DNA of 37,894 nt from an uncultured Bacteroidota bacterium (GTDB taxonomy: Bacteria > Bacteroidota > Bacteroidia > Chitinophagales > Chitinophagaceae). Shown here one piece after another: positions 25,489 to 33,025 of the stretch. Where the stretch lies: assembly GCA_903905065.1 (NCBI GenBank), contig CAIVEW010000052.1, positions 1-37,894 of the forward strand, written 5' to 3'. Both the position numbers and the translations under genes were made by a program. Within the stretch, counting starts at the first letter, position 1, and the number at the start of each line of letters is the position of its first letter. Below the pieces are notes generated by a model, which saw only the letters and a program-made list of their open reading frames with translations, did not search any database and was not told the origin of the DNA.

Positions 25489-26481
25489 ATGACAACAAAA
25501 AATATATACAAGCTGGCGGCTGAAAAAACTGCAGAGAAGCATAGGAAAATTCAGTTGCAGGTGGCGGGTGCTGACAGGCGCGCACCGGCAAAAAAGAAAG
25601 AATCAGCTATGCAGGCGGGCACAAGAAAGTATCCCGAACCACCCATGGCCACGCAACATCTTGCAAAGCCGGGAATAGAAGCAAAACTTGATCTTGCGCC
25701 AATGTGCGATGCGCCCTTTTATAAAGGGTCAGGCAAGTTACAGGATAGGATTGCCATCATCACAGGCGGCGATTCAGGTATCGGGCGGTCTGTTGCAATC
25801 CTGTTCGCCAGGGAAGGTGCCGATGTGGTCATAGTATATCTTAACGAGCACCAGGATGCCGAAAATACAATGAAAATGGTCGAGGCTGAAGGAAGGTCTT
25901 GCCTGTTGATAGCTGGTGACGTCACTGACAGAGATTTTTGTAAACATGCCGTGAAGCAAGCCATCAGTGAATTTGGCCGCATCGACGTGCTGGTAAATAA
26001 CGCAGCATTTCAGCTTCACGTCCCCGATTTTAAAGATCTTACCGAAGAGCACTTTGATTGTATATTGAAGACAAACCTTTATGGCTACTTCCACATGGCG
26101 CAGGCTGTCATTCCACACATGAAGGCGGGTAGTTCTATCGTTAACACGGGTTCAGTTACCGGCTTGCTGGGTAACAAAGATCTGCTGGATTACTCGCTAA
26201 CAAAAGGCGGAATCCATTCTTTCACCCGGTCGCTGGGCACACATCTTATACCAAAGGGTATCAGGGTCAATGCAGTAGCGCCAGGCCCGGTTTGGACGCC
26301 ATTGAACCCCGCAGACAAAGAGAAAAAAGATGTTGCGAAATTTGGCGCTGATACACCTATGAAGCGGCCTGCACAACCAGAAGAGATAGCACCTGCCTAT
26401 GTTTTCCTGGCATCTCCACAATGTTCCAGTTATATTACCGGGGAAATATTGCCCATAATAGGTGGGTATACCGGAGGGTAG
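25489..26481 (+). CDS. SDR family oxidoreductase with N-terminal extension
   Basis: A 330-residue short-chain dehydrogenase/reductase, NAD(P)-dependent. The first ~85 residues are a Lys/Ala/Pro-rich extension with PEPPMATQHLAKPG, as in the YghA-type SDR group. The Rossmann fold begins at TGGDSGIGRS (about residues 91-100, TGxxxGIG), with NNAA later, and the catalytic triad at Ser222 (NTGSVTG), Tyr235 and Lys239 (DYSLTKGG). The C-terminal GEILPIIGGYTGG is typical of classical SDRs. The substrate is not known; many of this subgroup are linked to general stress response. It may be co-regulated with the upstream small lipoprotein. It converges with map. Confidence 0.88.
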   Translation: MTTKNIYKLAAEKTAEKHRKIQLQVAGADRRAPAKKKESAMQAGTRKYPEPPMATQHLAKPGIEAKLDLAPMCDAPFYKGSGKLQDRIAIITGGDSGIGRSVAILFAREGADVVIVYLNEHQDAENTMKMVEAEGRSCLLIAGDVTDRDFCKHAVKQAISEFGRIDVLVNNAAFQLHVPDFKDLTEEHFDCILKTNLYGYFHMAQAVIPHMKAGSSIVNTGSVTGLLGNKDLLDYSLTKGGIHSFTRSLGTHLIPKGIRVNAVAPGPVWTPLNPADKEKKDVAKFGADTPMKRPAQPEEIAPAYVFLASPQCSSYITGEILPIIGGYTGG

Positions 26482-26507
26482 ATATTAGTATCAACTTTCG
26501 AGCTAGA

Positions 26508-26541
26508 TGCCTGTTGGTGCAATGGCCCATGTTGCCAGGCA
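26508..26541. repeat. Bulged hairpin between the SDR gene and map
   Basis: TGCCTG (26508-26513) pairs with CAGGCA (26536-26541), and inside it GCAATGG pairs with CCATGTTGC less a bulge. There is no T-run, so it is not a clear terminator. The rest of the 143-bp convergent gap shows nothing recognisable. Confidence 0.3.
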
Positions 26542-26624
26542 ATTATGGTCGCGAATACACCGCAAGGCGCGTCAAATTAATCTTGCTGGCGGATGTAGTC
26601 TATTCTGAAGTCTTAATGAGTTGT

Positions 26625-27452
26625 TTATAACGCAACTGCCGCAGCTGTGCTATAATAACTTGAATTGAGTTCAGTATTTGCCTGTTCTGCAGCTTCTATC
26701 GGAGCGAAAGAAGAGAGGTTCTCGCCTTTGTTTTTACGTACGGCAGTTGTGTGCTCGAAGTGTGCAGAAGGTTTGCCATCGCGGGTTACCACTGTCCAGC
26801 CGTCCGTCAAGGTTTTTACGTCCCTGGTACCTAGGTTTATCATAGGCTCAATAGCGAGTACCATGCCCTCTTTTAGCTTCTTGCCATCCCCGCGGCGACC
26901 GTTGTTGGGAACTTGCGGATCCTCGTGCAGTTCTTTGCCCACGCCATGACCTACGAGCTCGCGCACTACGCCATAGCCATGTATCCTGTTCGTGTAGTTT
27001 TCTACTGCGAAGGAAATGTCACCAACGCGGTTATTGTCGCGGGCTTGTTCGATGCCGAGGTAGACTGATTCTTTGGTGACGCGCAACAATTTCAGCGTCT
27101 CAGGTTTCACATTGCCAATGGCGAAGGTATAGGCTGAATCGCCATGATAACCGTTCATATATACCCCACAATCCACTGAAACAATGTCCCCGTCTTTAAG
27201 TTCATAATCGCTGGGGAAACCATGCACTACAACTTCATTTACAGAGATGCAAAGAGAGTAGGGGAAGCCATGATAATTTTTAAAGGAGGGTACACCGCCA
27301 TTATCACGTATAAAAGCCTCGGCCATGCCATCTATTGCGATGGTCTTGACACCGGGCTTTAAAAATTTTGCCACCTCGGTCAAGGTGGCAGAAACCATTA
27401 AAGCACTTTTACGGATTGTTTCTATTTCCTGGTGGCTGCGTATATGTATCAT
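26625..27452 (-). CDS. map: Methionine aminopeptidase type I
   Basis: Map removes the initiator Met from new proteins. The start at 27452 (MIHIRSHQEIETI) is chosen over the frame's earlier start, since it aligns with family starts and the upstream bases are repeat sequence. The 275-residue protein shows all five metal ligands: Asp94, Asp105, His169, Glu202 and Glu233, plus the substrate-side His77 and His176. The C-terminus has about 30 extra residues of no clear family (ending TAAAVAL). It is the last gene of the ribosomal operon here, 124 bp after secY. In most Bacteroidota infA, rpmJ, rpsM and others follow map; here a convergent SDR gene does. Confidence 0.95.
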   Translation of the reverse strand: MIHIRSHQEIETIRKSALMVSATLTEVAKFLKPGVKTIAIDGMAEAFIRDNGGVPSFKNYHGFPYSLCISVNEVVVHGFPSDYELKDGDIVSVDCGVYMNGYHGDSAYTFAIGNVKPETLKLLRVTKESVYLGIEQARDNNRVGDISFAVENYTNRIHGYGVVRELVGHGVGKELHEDPQVPNNGRRGDGKKLKEGMVLAIEPMINLGTRDVKTLTDGWTVVTRDGKPSAHFEHTTAVRKNKGENLSSFAPIEAAEQANTELNSSYYSTAAAVAL

Positions 27453-27458
27453 GCTAAT

Positions 27459-27486
27459 TAAAAAGGTAAAAATCAAAAGTCAAAAA
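27459..27486 (-). repeat. Heptamer array directly before map
   Basis: Four 7-bp units in exact register, read on the minus strand as TTTTTGA, CTTTTGA and variants, ending 6 bp before the map ATG. Same family as the arrays before rpmD, rplF and ccmF. Confidence 0.7.
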
Positions 27487-27543
27487 TTCCCAAATACCTA
27501 TCCTCAACTCCATTCTAACTTAGTTACCCTCTATCAGTTTACT

Positions 27544-27567
27544 TTTTAACCTATTAACTTATCAACC
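27544..27567 (-). repeat. Octamer array after secY
   Basis: Three exact 8-bp units read on the minus strand, GGTTGATA then AGTTAATA and GGTTAAAA, starting 9 bp after the secY stop. Same family as after clpB and rplB. Confidence 0.65.
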
Positions 27568-27576
27568 AGTTGCCTG

Positions 27577-28932
27577 TTAAGCCGAAGCCCTGCTTGGTGC
27601 CGTTGTGCGGCCAGCTATACGGCCGGTTTTCATCAGGCCGTCGTAGTGATTCATCAGCAGGTAACTTTCTACTTGCTGCAGGGTATCAAGAATTACACCC
27701 ACACCAATCAGCATTGACGTACCACCAAAGAATGATGCGAAACCACTGGTAACGCCGAGTAATGTAGCAATACCTGGAAGTATACCTGCGAGTGCAAGGA
27801 AACAGGCACCTGGCAATGTGATACGGTCCATGATAGTAGCAATGTAGTTTGCAGTATCCTCACCTGGTTTCACGCCTGGGATGAAGCTGTTATTGCGCTT
27901 CAGGTTGTCGGCCATTTCTGTTGGGTTGAAGATAAGCGCTGTATAGAAGTAAGTGAACGCGATAACCATGATCGCATAGATCAGGTTATACCACAAAGAG
28001 CGGTTGTCAGACAGTGCATGTACAAAACCTGCAGCCTTTTCATTGGTAGCAAAACCGGTGAAAATGGTAGGTATGAACATCATAGCCTGTGCAAAGATGA
28101 TAGGCATAACACCTGCTGAATTCACTTTCAATGGAATGAAATCACGGGAACCTGATACTTCCTTAGCTGCGTTGGTGCTGCCAATGATGCGGCGCGCATA
28201 GTTCAGCGGTATCTTGCGCACACCCTGTGTGAGCAGGATAAGGCCAATAATAACTGCGATAAAAATGGCTATTTCAATAAGGAATATCAAAAGGCCGCCA
28301 CCGCCGCCAACGTTCTTTGCACTCAACTCATCGATGATAGAGCGTGGGAAACGTGCAAGGATACCAACCATGATGATAAGTGAGGTACCATTGCCGATAC
28401 CGCGGTCAGTGATCTTTTCACCCATCCACATTACAAACAGCGTACCCGCGGTAAGAACTATCATTGTAGACAACGTGAACATAAAGGGACTGTAATCCGG
28501 AGCCAATGCAGCTGCGTATGAAGGTGTACGCAGGTAAGCCACATATGCGCTTGCCTGGAACAGGGTAACAATTACGGTAAGGTAACGAGTATAAGAGTTG
28601 ATCTTACGACGGCCACTGTCTTCTTTTTGCAGTTTAGCAACTTGTGGTATTACGATACCTGCAAGCTGCATAAAGATAGATGCGGAGATATAGGGCATAA
28701 CACCTAATGCGAAGATGGAGGCGCGGCTAAATGCACCACCTGCAAATGCGTTAAGGATGCCGAGAATACCGCCTGGTCCGCTACTATCGGCCAGCCTTGA
28801 TGGGTTTATACCTGGCAAAGCAATATAACAGCCCACACGATACACTGCCACAAGCATAATAGTGTACAGTATACGCTTGCGAAGCTCGTCTATGCTCCAG
28901 ATATTTTTAAGCTTATCAATAAATTTCTTCAC
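27577..28932 (-). CDS. secY: Protein translocase subunit SecY
   Basis: SecY is the channel of the Sec translocon in the inner membrane. The 451-residue length and ten membrane helices fit. Landmarks: N-terminal IWSIDELRKRILYTIMLVAVYRVGCYIALPGI, the plug and second helix with MPYISASIFMQL, and the cytoplasmic loop after helix 6 with GVRKIPLNYARRI. It follows rplO and precedes map in the spc-operon order. The 80-bp gap from rplO contains a terminator-like hairpin (28980-29000), suggesting that a part of transcripts stops before secY. Confidence 0.97.
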   Translation of the reverse strand: MKKFIDKLKNIWSIDELRKRILYTIMLVAVYRVGCYIALPGINPSRLADSSGPGGILGILNAFAGGAFSRASIFALGVMPYISASIFMQLAGIVIPQVAKLQKEDSGRRKINSYTRYLTVIVTLFQASAYVAYLRTPSYAAALAPDYSPFMFTLSTMIVLTAGTLFVMWMGEKITDRGIGNGTSLIIMVGILARFPRSIIDELSAKNVGGGGGLLIFLIEIAIFIAVIIGLILLTQGVRKIPLNYARRIIGSTNAAKEVSGSRDFIPLKVNSAGVMPIIFAQAMMFIPTIFTGFATNEKAAGFVHALSDNRSLWYNLIYAIMVIAFTYFYTALIFNPTEMADNLKRNNSFIPGVKPGEDTANYIATIMDRITLPGACFLALAGILPGIATLLGVTSGFASFFGGTSMLIGVGVILDTLQQVESYLLMNHYDGLMKTGRIAGRTTAPSRASA

Positions 28933-28973
28933 AGGAACTGTTGTTAATCAAAAATGAAATGCGAATAAACGAT

Positions 28974-29002
28974 AAAAGACGCATTTTACCAAAAAATGCG
29001 CC
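28974..29002 (-). terminator. Terminator-like hairpin between rplO and secY
   Basis: CGCATTTT (28980-28987) pairs with AAAATGCG (28993-29000). On the minus strand the stem is followed by TCTTTTATC. It lies 13 bp after the rplO stop. It may act as an attenuator that lowers secY relative to the ribosomal genes. Confidence 0.45.
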
Positions 29003-29012
29003 TTATACTGCG

Positions 29013-29459
29013 TTAAAGAATCTCTATGGTAGCGCCCGCTGCTGCTATTGCTTCCTTGGCTTTCGCGCTTGCGGCATTCACCTTGAAAGCTATCTTGGCT
29101 TTAACCTCACCGTTACCAAGTATTTTCACAAGGTCGGTACGGTTGATCAGGCCATTGATGTAGAGAACATCCGGAGTGAATTCCGGCAGGTTGTATTTTT
29201 CTATCAGGAAATCGAGCTGGCCAAGATTGAATACTTTGTATTCTACGCGGAATGGATTGATGAATCCACGTTTTGGCATACGGCGCTGGATTGGCATCTG
29301 GCCGCCCTCATGGCCTCTTTTAGACTGGTAACCGGTACGTGCCTGCTGGCCTTTCGTACCCTTGGTTGCTGTGCCACCATGGCCGCTACCTTCACCACGA
29401 CCAATACGTTTTCCTTTCTTTGTTGAACCTTCTGCAGGTTTCAGATTGTGCAGTTGCAT
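29013..29459 (-). CDS. rplO: 50S ribosomal protein L15
   Basis: L15 is a late-assembly protein of the large subunit. The 148-residue protein has the N-terminal Gly/Lys-rich extension that threads into rRNA (KKGKRIGRGEGSGHGGTATKGTKGQQARTG) and the globular domain after about residue 60 with YKVFNLGQLD and ending GATIEIL. Standard length. A 107-bp gap from rpmD holds a strong hairpin (29521-29553), unusual for neighbouring ribosomal genes. Confidence 0.96.
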   Translation of the reverse strand: MQLHNLKPAEGSTKKGKRIGRGEGSGHGGTATKGTKGQQARTGYQSKRGHEGGQMPIQRRMPKRGFINPFRVEYKVFNLGQLDFLIEKYNLPEFTPDVLYINGLINRTDLVKILGNGEVKAKIAFKVNAASAKAKEAIAAAGATIEIL

Positions 29460-29513
29460 TGTTTACAATTTTTGAACTTGCGCGGAATGTATAACCGCTC
29501 GCAAATCAGTTAA

Positions 29514-29553
29514 AAATAGCTCGGCAAGCTCACTACCAATAGGAGCTTGCCGA
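29514..29553. terminator. Strong terminator-like hairpin between rpmD and rplO
   Basis: A perfect 11-bp stem, TCGGCAAGCTC (29521-29531) and its complement (29543-29553), with an 11-nt loop. On the minus strand it is followed by GCTATTTTTAAC; on the plus strand by TTTTGATTATTTC. It looks like a bidirectional intrinsic terminator yet lies within the ribosomal operon, 14 bp after rpmD. Confidence 0.55.
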
Positions 29554-29566
29554 TTTTGATTATTTC

Positions 29567-29815
29567 TTATTTCGCAGAACCTTTGTTGATACCTTCCTGC
29601 AGGGAGATTGGAGAGATCGTCTTGTAAACGCCGCCCACTTCTTCCTCTACAGTCACCAGGTGGTGAACTGCCTTTACCATGCCCAGTATTGCCGGAGTTC
29701 CCTCCACTTCTACAGTAGCGTGCATTTTGCGCAGGCCCAGCGCTTTCAGCGTACGCTTCTGGCGCTCCATGCGGTCAATGCCGCTTTTTACCTGTGTTAT
29801 CTTTATCTTAGACAT
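29567..29815 (-). CDS. rpmD: 50S ribosomal protein L30, with C-terminal extension
   Basis: L30 is a small protein of the large subunit. The 82-residue protein has the full standard L30 domain at residues 1-60 (KIKITQVKSGIDRMERQKRTLKALGLRK, ending VKAVHHLVTVEE), then about 22 extra residues (VGGVYKTISPISLQEGINKGSAK). Many L30s are about 60 residues. The extra stretch has no match I recognise. The start ATG at 29815 is preceded, after 5 bp, by a heptamer array, and the stop lies within a GAAATAA GAAATAA duplication. Confidence 0.94.
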   Translation of the reverse strand: MSKIKITQVKSGIDRMERQKRTLKALGLRKMHATVEVEGTPAILGMVKAVHHLVTVEEEVGGVYKTISPISLQEGINKGSAK

Positions 29816-29820
29816 AACCT

Positions 29821-29855
29821 TAAAAATTCAAAAGTCAAAAATTAAAAATCAAAAA
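29821..29855 (-). repeat. Heptamer array directly before rpmD
   Basis: Five 7-bp units in exact register read on the minus strand (TTTTTGA, TTTTTAA and variants), ending 5 bp before the rpmD start. Same family as before ccmF, map and rplF. Confidence 0.75.
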
Positions 29856-29865
29856 AAGAGAAGAG

Positions 29866-29900
29866 ACAATCCAAATTACCAATCCCCAATTCCTAATTCC
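29866..29900 (-). repeat. Heptamer array after rpsE
   Basis: Five 7-bp units in register read on the minus strand (GGAATTA, GGAATTG, GGGATTG and variants). It starts 9 bp after the rpsE stop. With the array at 29821-29855 it fills nearly all of the rpsE-rpmD gap. The family recurs at 34396-34416. Confidence 0.7.
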
Positions 29901-29909
29901 TTTAAAAAA

Positions 29910-30428
29910 CTATCCGTTAAATACTTTCTTCAGGCTGATGTTACGCTGTTTTGCAACGGCGATCGGCTCACGAAGCTGTGCCAGTGCACTGAAAGTAGCT
30001 TTAACCACGTTGTGTGGGTTTGCAGACCCCAGTGATTTTGAAAGTACGTCGGTGATACCGGCAGCTTCCAGCACGGCGCGCATACTGCCTCCGGCTATTA
30101 CACCGGTACCATGTGCTGCAGGCCGGATCATTACCTTGGCAGCACCTTCTTTGGCAAGCTGCTCGTGAGGTATAGTGCCATGCATTACAGGCACTTTGAT
30201 AAGGTTTTTCTTAGCATCATCAATACCTTTAGTGATGGCTTCCTGTACTTCTTTCGCTTTACCAAGCCCGTGACCCACTACTCCGGCCCCGTTGCCTACT
30301 ACTACGAGTGCGGAAAAACTGAATGCACGGCCACCTTTCGTAGTTTTCACCACGCGGTTGATAGCTACCACTTTTTCATGCAGTTCCAGGTCTCCACCTT
30401 TAATACGACTGATTGGTGTCTTAGACAT
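29910..30428 (-). CDS. rpsE: 30S ribosomal protein S5
   Basis: S5 is a small-subunit protein important for decoding accuracy and mRNA unwinding at the entry. The 172-residue protein shows the N-terminal double-stranded-RNA-binding domain ([44 protein letters not shown]) and the C-terminal GHF/ribosomal domain with [17 protein letters not shown] and [10 protein letters not shown]. Standard length. It lies after rplR (62-bp gap) and before rpmD in spc-operon order. Confidence 0.97.
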   Translation of the reverse strand: MSKTPISRIKGGDLELHEKVVAINRVVKTTKGGRAFSFSALVVVGNGAGVVGHGLGKAKEVQEAITKGIDDAKKNLIKVPVMHGTIPHEQLAKEGAAKVMIRPAAHGTGVIAGGSMRAVLEAAGITDVLSKSLGSANPHNVVKATFSALAQLREPIAVAKQRNISLKKVFNG

Positions 30429-30469
30429 AATCTCTTTTATTATAAATTCTTCGTTATTAACTAATCAAT

Positions 30470-30489
30470 CCTGCCTGCCGACAGGCCGG
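30470..30489. repeat. Small imperfect palindrome in the rplR-rpsE gap
   Basis: CCTGCCTGCCGACAGGCCGG folds as a hairpin with CCTGCC against a CAGG-type arm. Resembles the element at 9511-9530. It abuts the rplR stop at 30491. Confidence 0.4.
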
Positions 30490-30490
30490 T

Positions 30491-30850
30491 TTAGAATTTC
30501 AAACCACCTTCACGGGCGCCATCAGCAACCGACTTTACACGGCCGTGATACAGATAACCACCGCGGTCAAATACACAGGTAGTAACACCTAGTGCAGTTG
30601 CTTTCTGTGCGATAGATTTACCAACGCTCAAAGATTTTGATACCTTATTGCCCGGTACTGCTGCGATGTCTTTCTCACGGGAACTTGCTGCAGCTAATGT
30701 GGTGCCATTGTCATCGTTAATGAGCTGCGCGTAAATGTCCTTGTTGCTGCGGAATACAGAAAGCCTGGGCTTCTGGGCAGTGCCATGGAGCTTGGTGCGT
30801 ATGCGCCAACGTAACTTCTGGCGGCGTATTACTTTTTCGTCTTGTGCCAT
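30491..30850 (-). CDS. rplR: 50S ribosomal protein L18
   Basis: L18 binds 5S rRNA and helps fix it in the large subunit. The 119-residue protein has the N-terminal basic stretch [17 protein letters not shown], the conserved [20 protein letters not shown] and a C-terminal [26 protein letters not shown], which includes the invariant RGG-Y-HGRVKAL-type motif. Length is typical. It is separated from rplF by a wide 144-bp gap that has a palindrome at its rplF end. Confidence 0.97.
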   Translation of the reverse strand: MAQDEKVIRRQKLRWRIRTKLHGTAQKPRLSVFRSNKDIYAQLINDDNGTTLAAASSREKDIAAVPGNKVSKSLSVGKSIAQKATALGVTTCVFDRGGYLYHGRVKSVADGAREGGLKF

Positions 30851-30966
30851 TTTACCTGTTTTTACGGGCTCATCCTGTTAAAGATGGCTGCCGGAGTTAA
30901 CCCAGTCCCGGAGGAACTCAACAACGGGTGTCTTTATTTTAATAACCTATTACTCTTTTTATACTC

Positions 30967-30997
30967 AACCTTACCTCCCCTTTAGGGGTGGGGGTTA
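30967..30997 (-). repeat. GC-rich palindrome anchored on the rplF stop codon
   Basis: Minus-strand order: TAA (rplF stop, 30997-30995), a C-rich arm, CCCCTAAAGGGG core, then AGGTAAGG. The same order and design occurs at the rpsS stop (36286-36317). The remaining gap up to rplR has a less clear CCGG-bearing palindrome and nothing else recognisable. Confidence 0.65.
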
Positions 30998-31549
30998 CTT
31001 ACCTGCAGACTTACCAGCCTTACGACGAACAATTTCATCAGAGTAGCGTACACCTTTGCCCTTGTAAGGCTCTGGCTTACGAAGGCTGCGCAACTTAGCG
31101 GCAACAGCACCTAATAACTGCTTATCGTTCGACTCAAGGATGATCCTTGGGTTTTGTCCTTTTTCAGCCGTAGCAGATGCTTTGATCTCCTTAGGCAATT
31201 CAAATATGATGTTGTGAGAGAAACCCAAAGCGAGGTCGATCTGCTGGCCGGTAACGGCAGCACGATAACCCACACCCACGAGTTCCAGCTCCCTCTTAAA
31301 CCCTGTCGTAACGCCGGTGATCATATTTGCGACCAGCGAGCGGTACAAACCATGCAGTGCACGGTGGCGGATCTGGTCGGTCGGACGCTCAACGAGTATT
31401 TGGTCGCCTTCGATCTTTATCGTGATATCACGGTCTATTGACTGTGACAGTTCACCCTTAGGGCCTTTAACAACAAATTCATTGGCAGCAGATACTTTTG
31501 CTGTAACGCCTGCCGGAAGTACTACTGGTTTCTTACCTATACGTGACAT
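30995..31549 (-). CDS. rplF: 50S ribosomal protein L6
   Basis: L6 lies near the factor-binding centre of the large subunit. The 184-residue protein has two repeated L6 domains: residues about 10-80 (VVLPAGVTAKV) and about 90-165. The signature PEPYKGKGVRYSDEIVRRKAGKS is complete near the C-terminus. The stop TAA is the first part of a GC-rich palindrome. A heptamer array lies just upstream of the ATG. Confidence 0.97.
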   Translation of the reverse strand: MSRIGKKPVVLPAGVTAKVSAANEFVVKGPKGELSQSIDRDITIKIEGDQILVERPTDQIRHRALHGLYRSLVANMITGVTTGFKRELELVGVGYRAAVTGQQIDLALGFSHNIIFELPKEIKASATAEKGQNPRIILESNDKQLLGAVAAKLRSLRKPEPYKGKGVRYSDEIVRRKAGKSAGK

Positions 31550-31554
31550 AAAAA

Positions 31555-31582
31555 ATTAAAATTCAAAGGTTAAAACTCAAAA
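31555..31582 (-). repeat. Heptamer array directly before rplF
   Basis: Four 7-bp units in exact register read on the minus strand (TTTTGAG, TTTTAAC, CTTTGAA and a variant), ending 5 bp before the rplF ATG at 31549. Confidence 0.7.
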
Positions 31583-31639
31583 GCTGTGTTCAGTTACCGT
31601 ATAGAGAACTTGATATTATCAGCTCCTGCTTAATTACTA

Positions 31640-32038
31640 TTAATAGATATTACACATTACTTCACCACCTACATTCTGCGTACGTGCTTCTTTGTCGGTC
31701 ATTACACCCTTAGAAGTAGATACGATCGCTACACCAAGTCCATTCTGCACACGGCGTATTTCGGCAGGCTTTGCATATTGACGCAGACCCGGACGGCTAA
31801 CGCGCTCCAAAGAACGGATAGCTGGTTCCTTAGTCTGTGCATCATACTTCAATGCTATCTTGATAAGGCCTTGCTTGCTGTCGTCTTCAAATTTGTACTT
31901 CAGAATATAACCCTTATCATAAAGTATTTCAGTGATGCGCTTCTTAACATTTGAAGCGGGTATTTCCACGATACGATGGCGTGCCATCTGCGCGTTACGG
32001 ATGCGGGTCAGGAAGTCTGCTATTGGATCTGTTACCAT
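31640..32038 (-). CDS. rpsH: 30S ribosomal protein S8
   Basis: S8 binds the central domain of 16S rRNA and in E. coli also represses the spc operon by binding its mRNA. The 132-residue protein starts DPIADFLTRIRNAQMARH and has the C-terminal GLGVAIVSTSKGVMTDKEAR signature in which the STS-G motif contacts RNA. The upstream 130-bp gap to rpsN holds two palindromes; whether one serves as an S8 site is untested. Confidence 0.97.
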   Translation of the reverse strand: MVTDPIADFLTRIRNAQMARHRIVEIPASNVKKRITEILYDKGYILKYKFEDDSKQGLIKIALKYDAQTKEPAIRSLERVSRPGLRQYAKPAEIRRVQNGLGVAIVSTSKGVMTDKEARTQNVGGEVMCNIY

Positions 32039-32075
32039 TTTTTAATTAAGTTTAGTAATAAATTTGTTACGAGTA

Positions 32076-32097
32076 TCATCCCGAATTCCCGGGATGA
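32076..32097. repeat. Palindrome in the rpsN-rpsH gap (CATCCCG type)
   Basis: TCATCCCG (32076-32083) pairs with CGGGATGA (32090-32097) across a 6-nt loop. A related form, AATCCGGGATTCCGGGATT, lies at about 19263-19281 before ccmE. Confidence 0.5.
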
Positions 32098-32113
32098 CTT
32101 TGAAACGTTCTGC

Positions 32114-32141
32114 GACCGCCATTGCTTCAGCGAAGGAGGTC
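32114..32141. repeat. Second palindrome in the rpsN-rpsH gap (CTTCGCTGAAG type)
   Basis: GACCGCC (32114-32120) pairs with GGAGGTC (32135-32141) save one base, around a TTGC/GCGA inner stem. It resembles a dispersed TCCGCC..GGCGGA element common in several bacterial phyla. Confidence 0.45.
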
Positions 32142-32168
32142 AACCTTTGTCCATTACAGAGCCAGGTT

Positions 32169-32438
32169 CTACCAGCTTGCTTTACGCACACCAGGTATTT
32201 TGCCATCCAGCGCCATATCGCGGAATACCAGGCGGCAGATACCGAAGTGACGCATATAACCTCTTGGGCGGCCGGTAAGCTGGCAACGGTTTCTGAGGCG
32301 TACTGCTGAAGAGTTTTTAGGAAGTTTATCCAATCCTGCAACATCTCCGGCTGCTTTCAGAGCTGCACGCTTTGCGGCATACTTGGCAACCATTACTTCG
32401 CGTTTACGCTGGCGGGCTTTTACTGATTCTTTTGCCAT
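32169..32438 (-). CDS. rpsN: 30S ribosomal protein S14 (zinc-free type)
   Basis: S14 is a late-assembly protein of the small-subunit head. The 89-residue form is the long type lacking the CxxC zinc site: the core reads [23 protein letters not shown], without paired cysteines in the zinc pattern. N-terminal [15 protein letters not shown] and ending GVRKASW complete it. The gene starts only 3 bp after rplE. Confidence 0.97.
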   Translation of the reverse strand: MAKESVKARQRKREVMVAKYAAKRAALKAAGDVAGLDKLPKNSSAVRLRNRCQLTGRPRGYMRHFGICRLVFRDMALDGKIPGVRKASW

Positions 32439-32441
32439 ATC

Positions 32442-33020
32442 TTATTTTCCTGTTTTTTCCATGTTAGTGAATGGCATACCCATTTCTCTCAAAAGTGCAT
32501 ATGCTTCTTCGTTCGTATTGGCTGTAGTAACAAAAGTTATGTCCATACCGCTGATACGGGGCAGCTTGTCAATGTTGATCTCCGGGTAGATGATCTGCTC
32601 GGTGATACCCATCGTATAGTTGCCGCGGCCATCAAACGATTTCTCGCTGATGCCTTTGAAATCACGTACGCGGGGCAGAGATACAGAAACGAAACGGTCA
32701 AGGAACTCATACATCTTCACATGGCGAAGCGTAACGCGGCAGCCGATCGGCATGTTCTTACGCAGCTTGAAGTTAGATATGTCCTTCTTTGACATCGTTG
32801 GTATAGCCTTCTGGCCAGTAACCAATGTCATTTCGTTCACAGCATCATCTATCATCTTCTTATCAGACGTAGAGCCTTTTACACCCTGGTTCAGGCATAT
32901 CTTCACCAGGCGTGGGCACTGCATTACTGATTTATACCCGAATTGCTTCATCAGAGCGGGCACCACTTCATCCCTGTACTTTTTGAGTAACCTTGGGGAA
33001 TATGTTGTTGTCGTTGCCAT
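32442..33020 (-). CDS. rplE: 50S ribosomal protein L5
   Basis: L5 binds 5S rRNA and contacts the P-site tRNA. The 192-residue protein shows [36 protein letters not shown] at the N-terminus, then [20 protein letters not shown] and GCRVTLRH, and a C-terminal [30 protein letters not shown] region. All are family hallmarks. It follows rplX with 5 bp between stop and start, and rpsN follows with 3 bp. Confidence 0.97.
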   Translation of the reverse strand: MATTTTYSPRLLKKYRDEVVPALMKQFGYKSVMQCPRLVKICLNQGVKGSTSDKKMIDDAVNEMTLVTGQKAIPTMSKKDISNFKLRKNMPIGCRVTLRHVKMYEFLDRFVSVSLPRVRDFKGISEKSFDGRGNYTMGITEQIIYPEINIDKLPRISGMDITFVTTANTNEEAYALLREMGMPFTNMEKTGK

Positions 33021-33025
33021 TATTA

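Noticed and set aside
29821-29900. Tandem units considered as a CRISPR array
   Set aside because: Units of 7 bp with no spacers and no cas genes do not form a CRISPR.
32042-32344. 100-codon minus-strand frame across rpsN
   Set aside because: Overlaps rpsN in another frame; its unique part is translated palindrome sequence.
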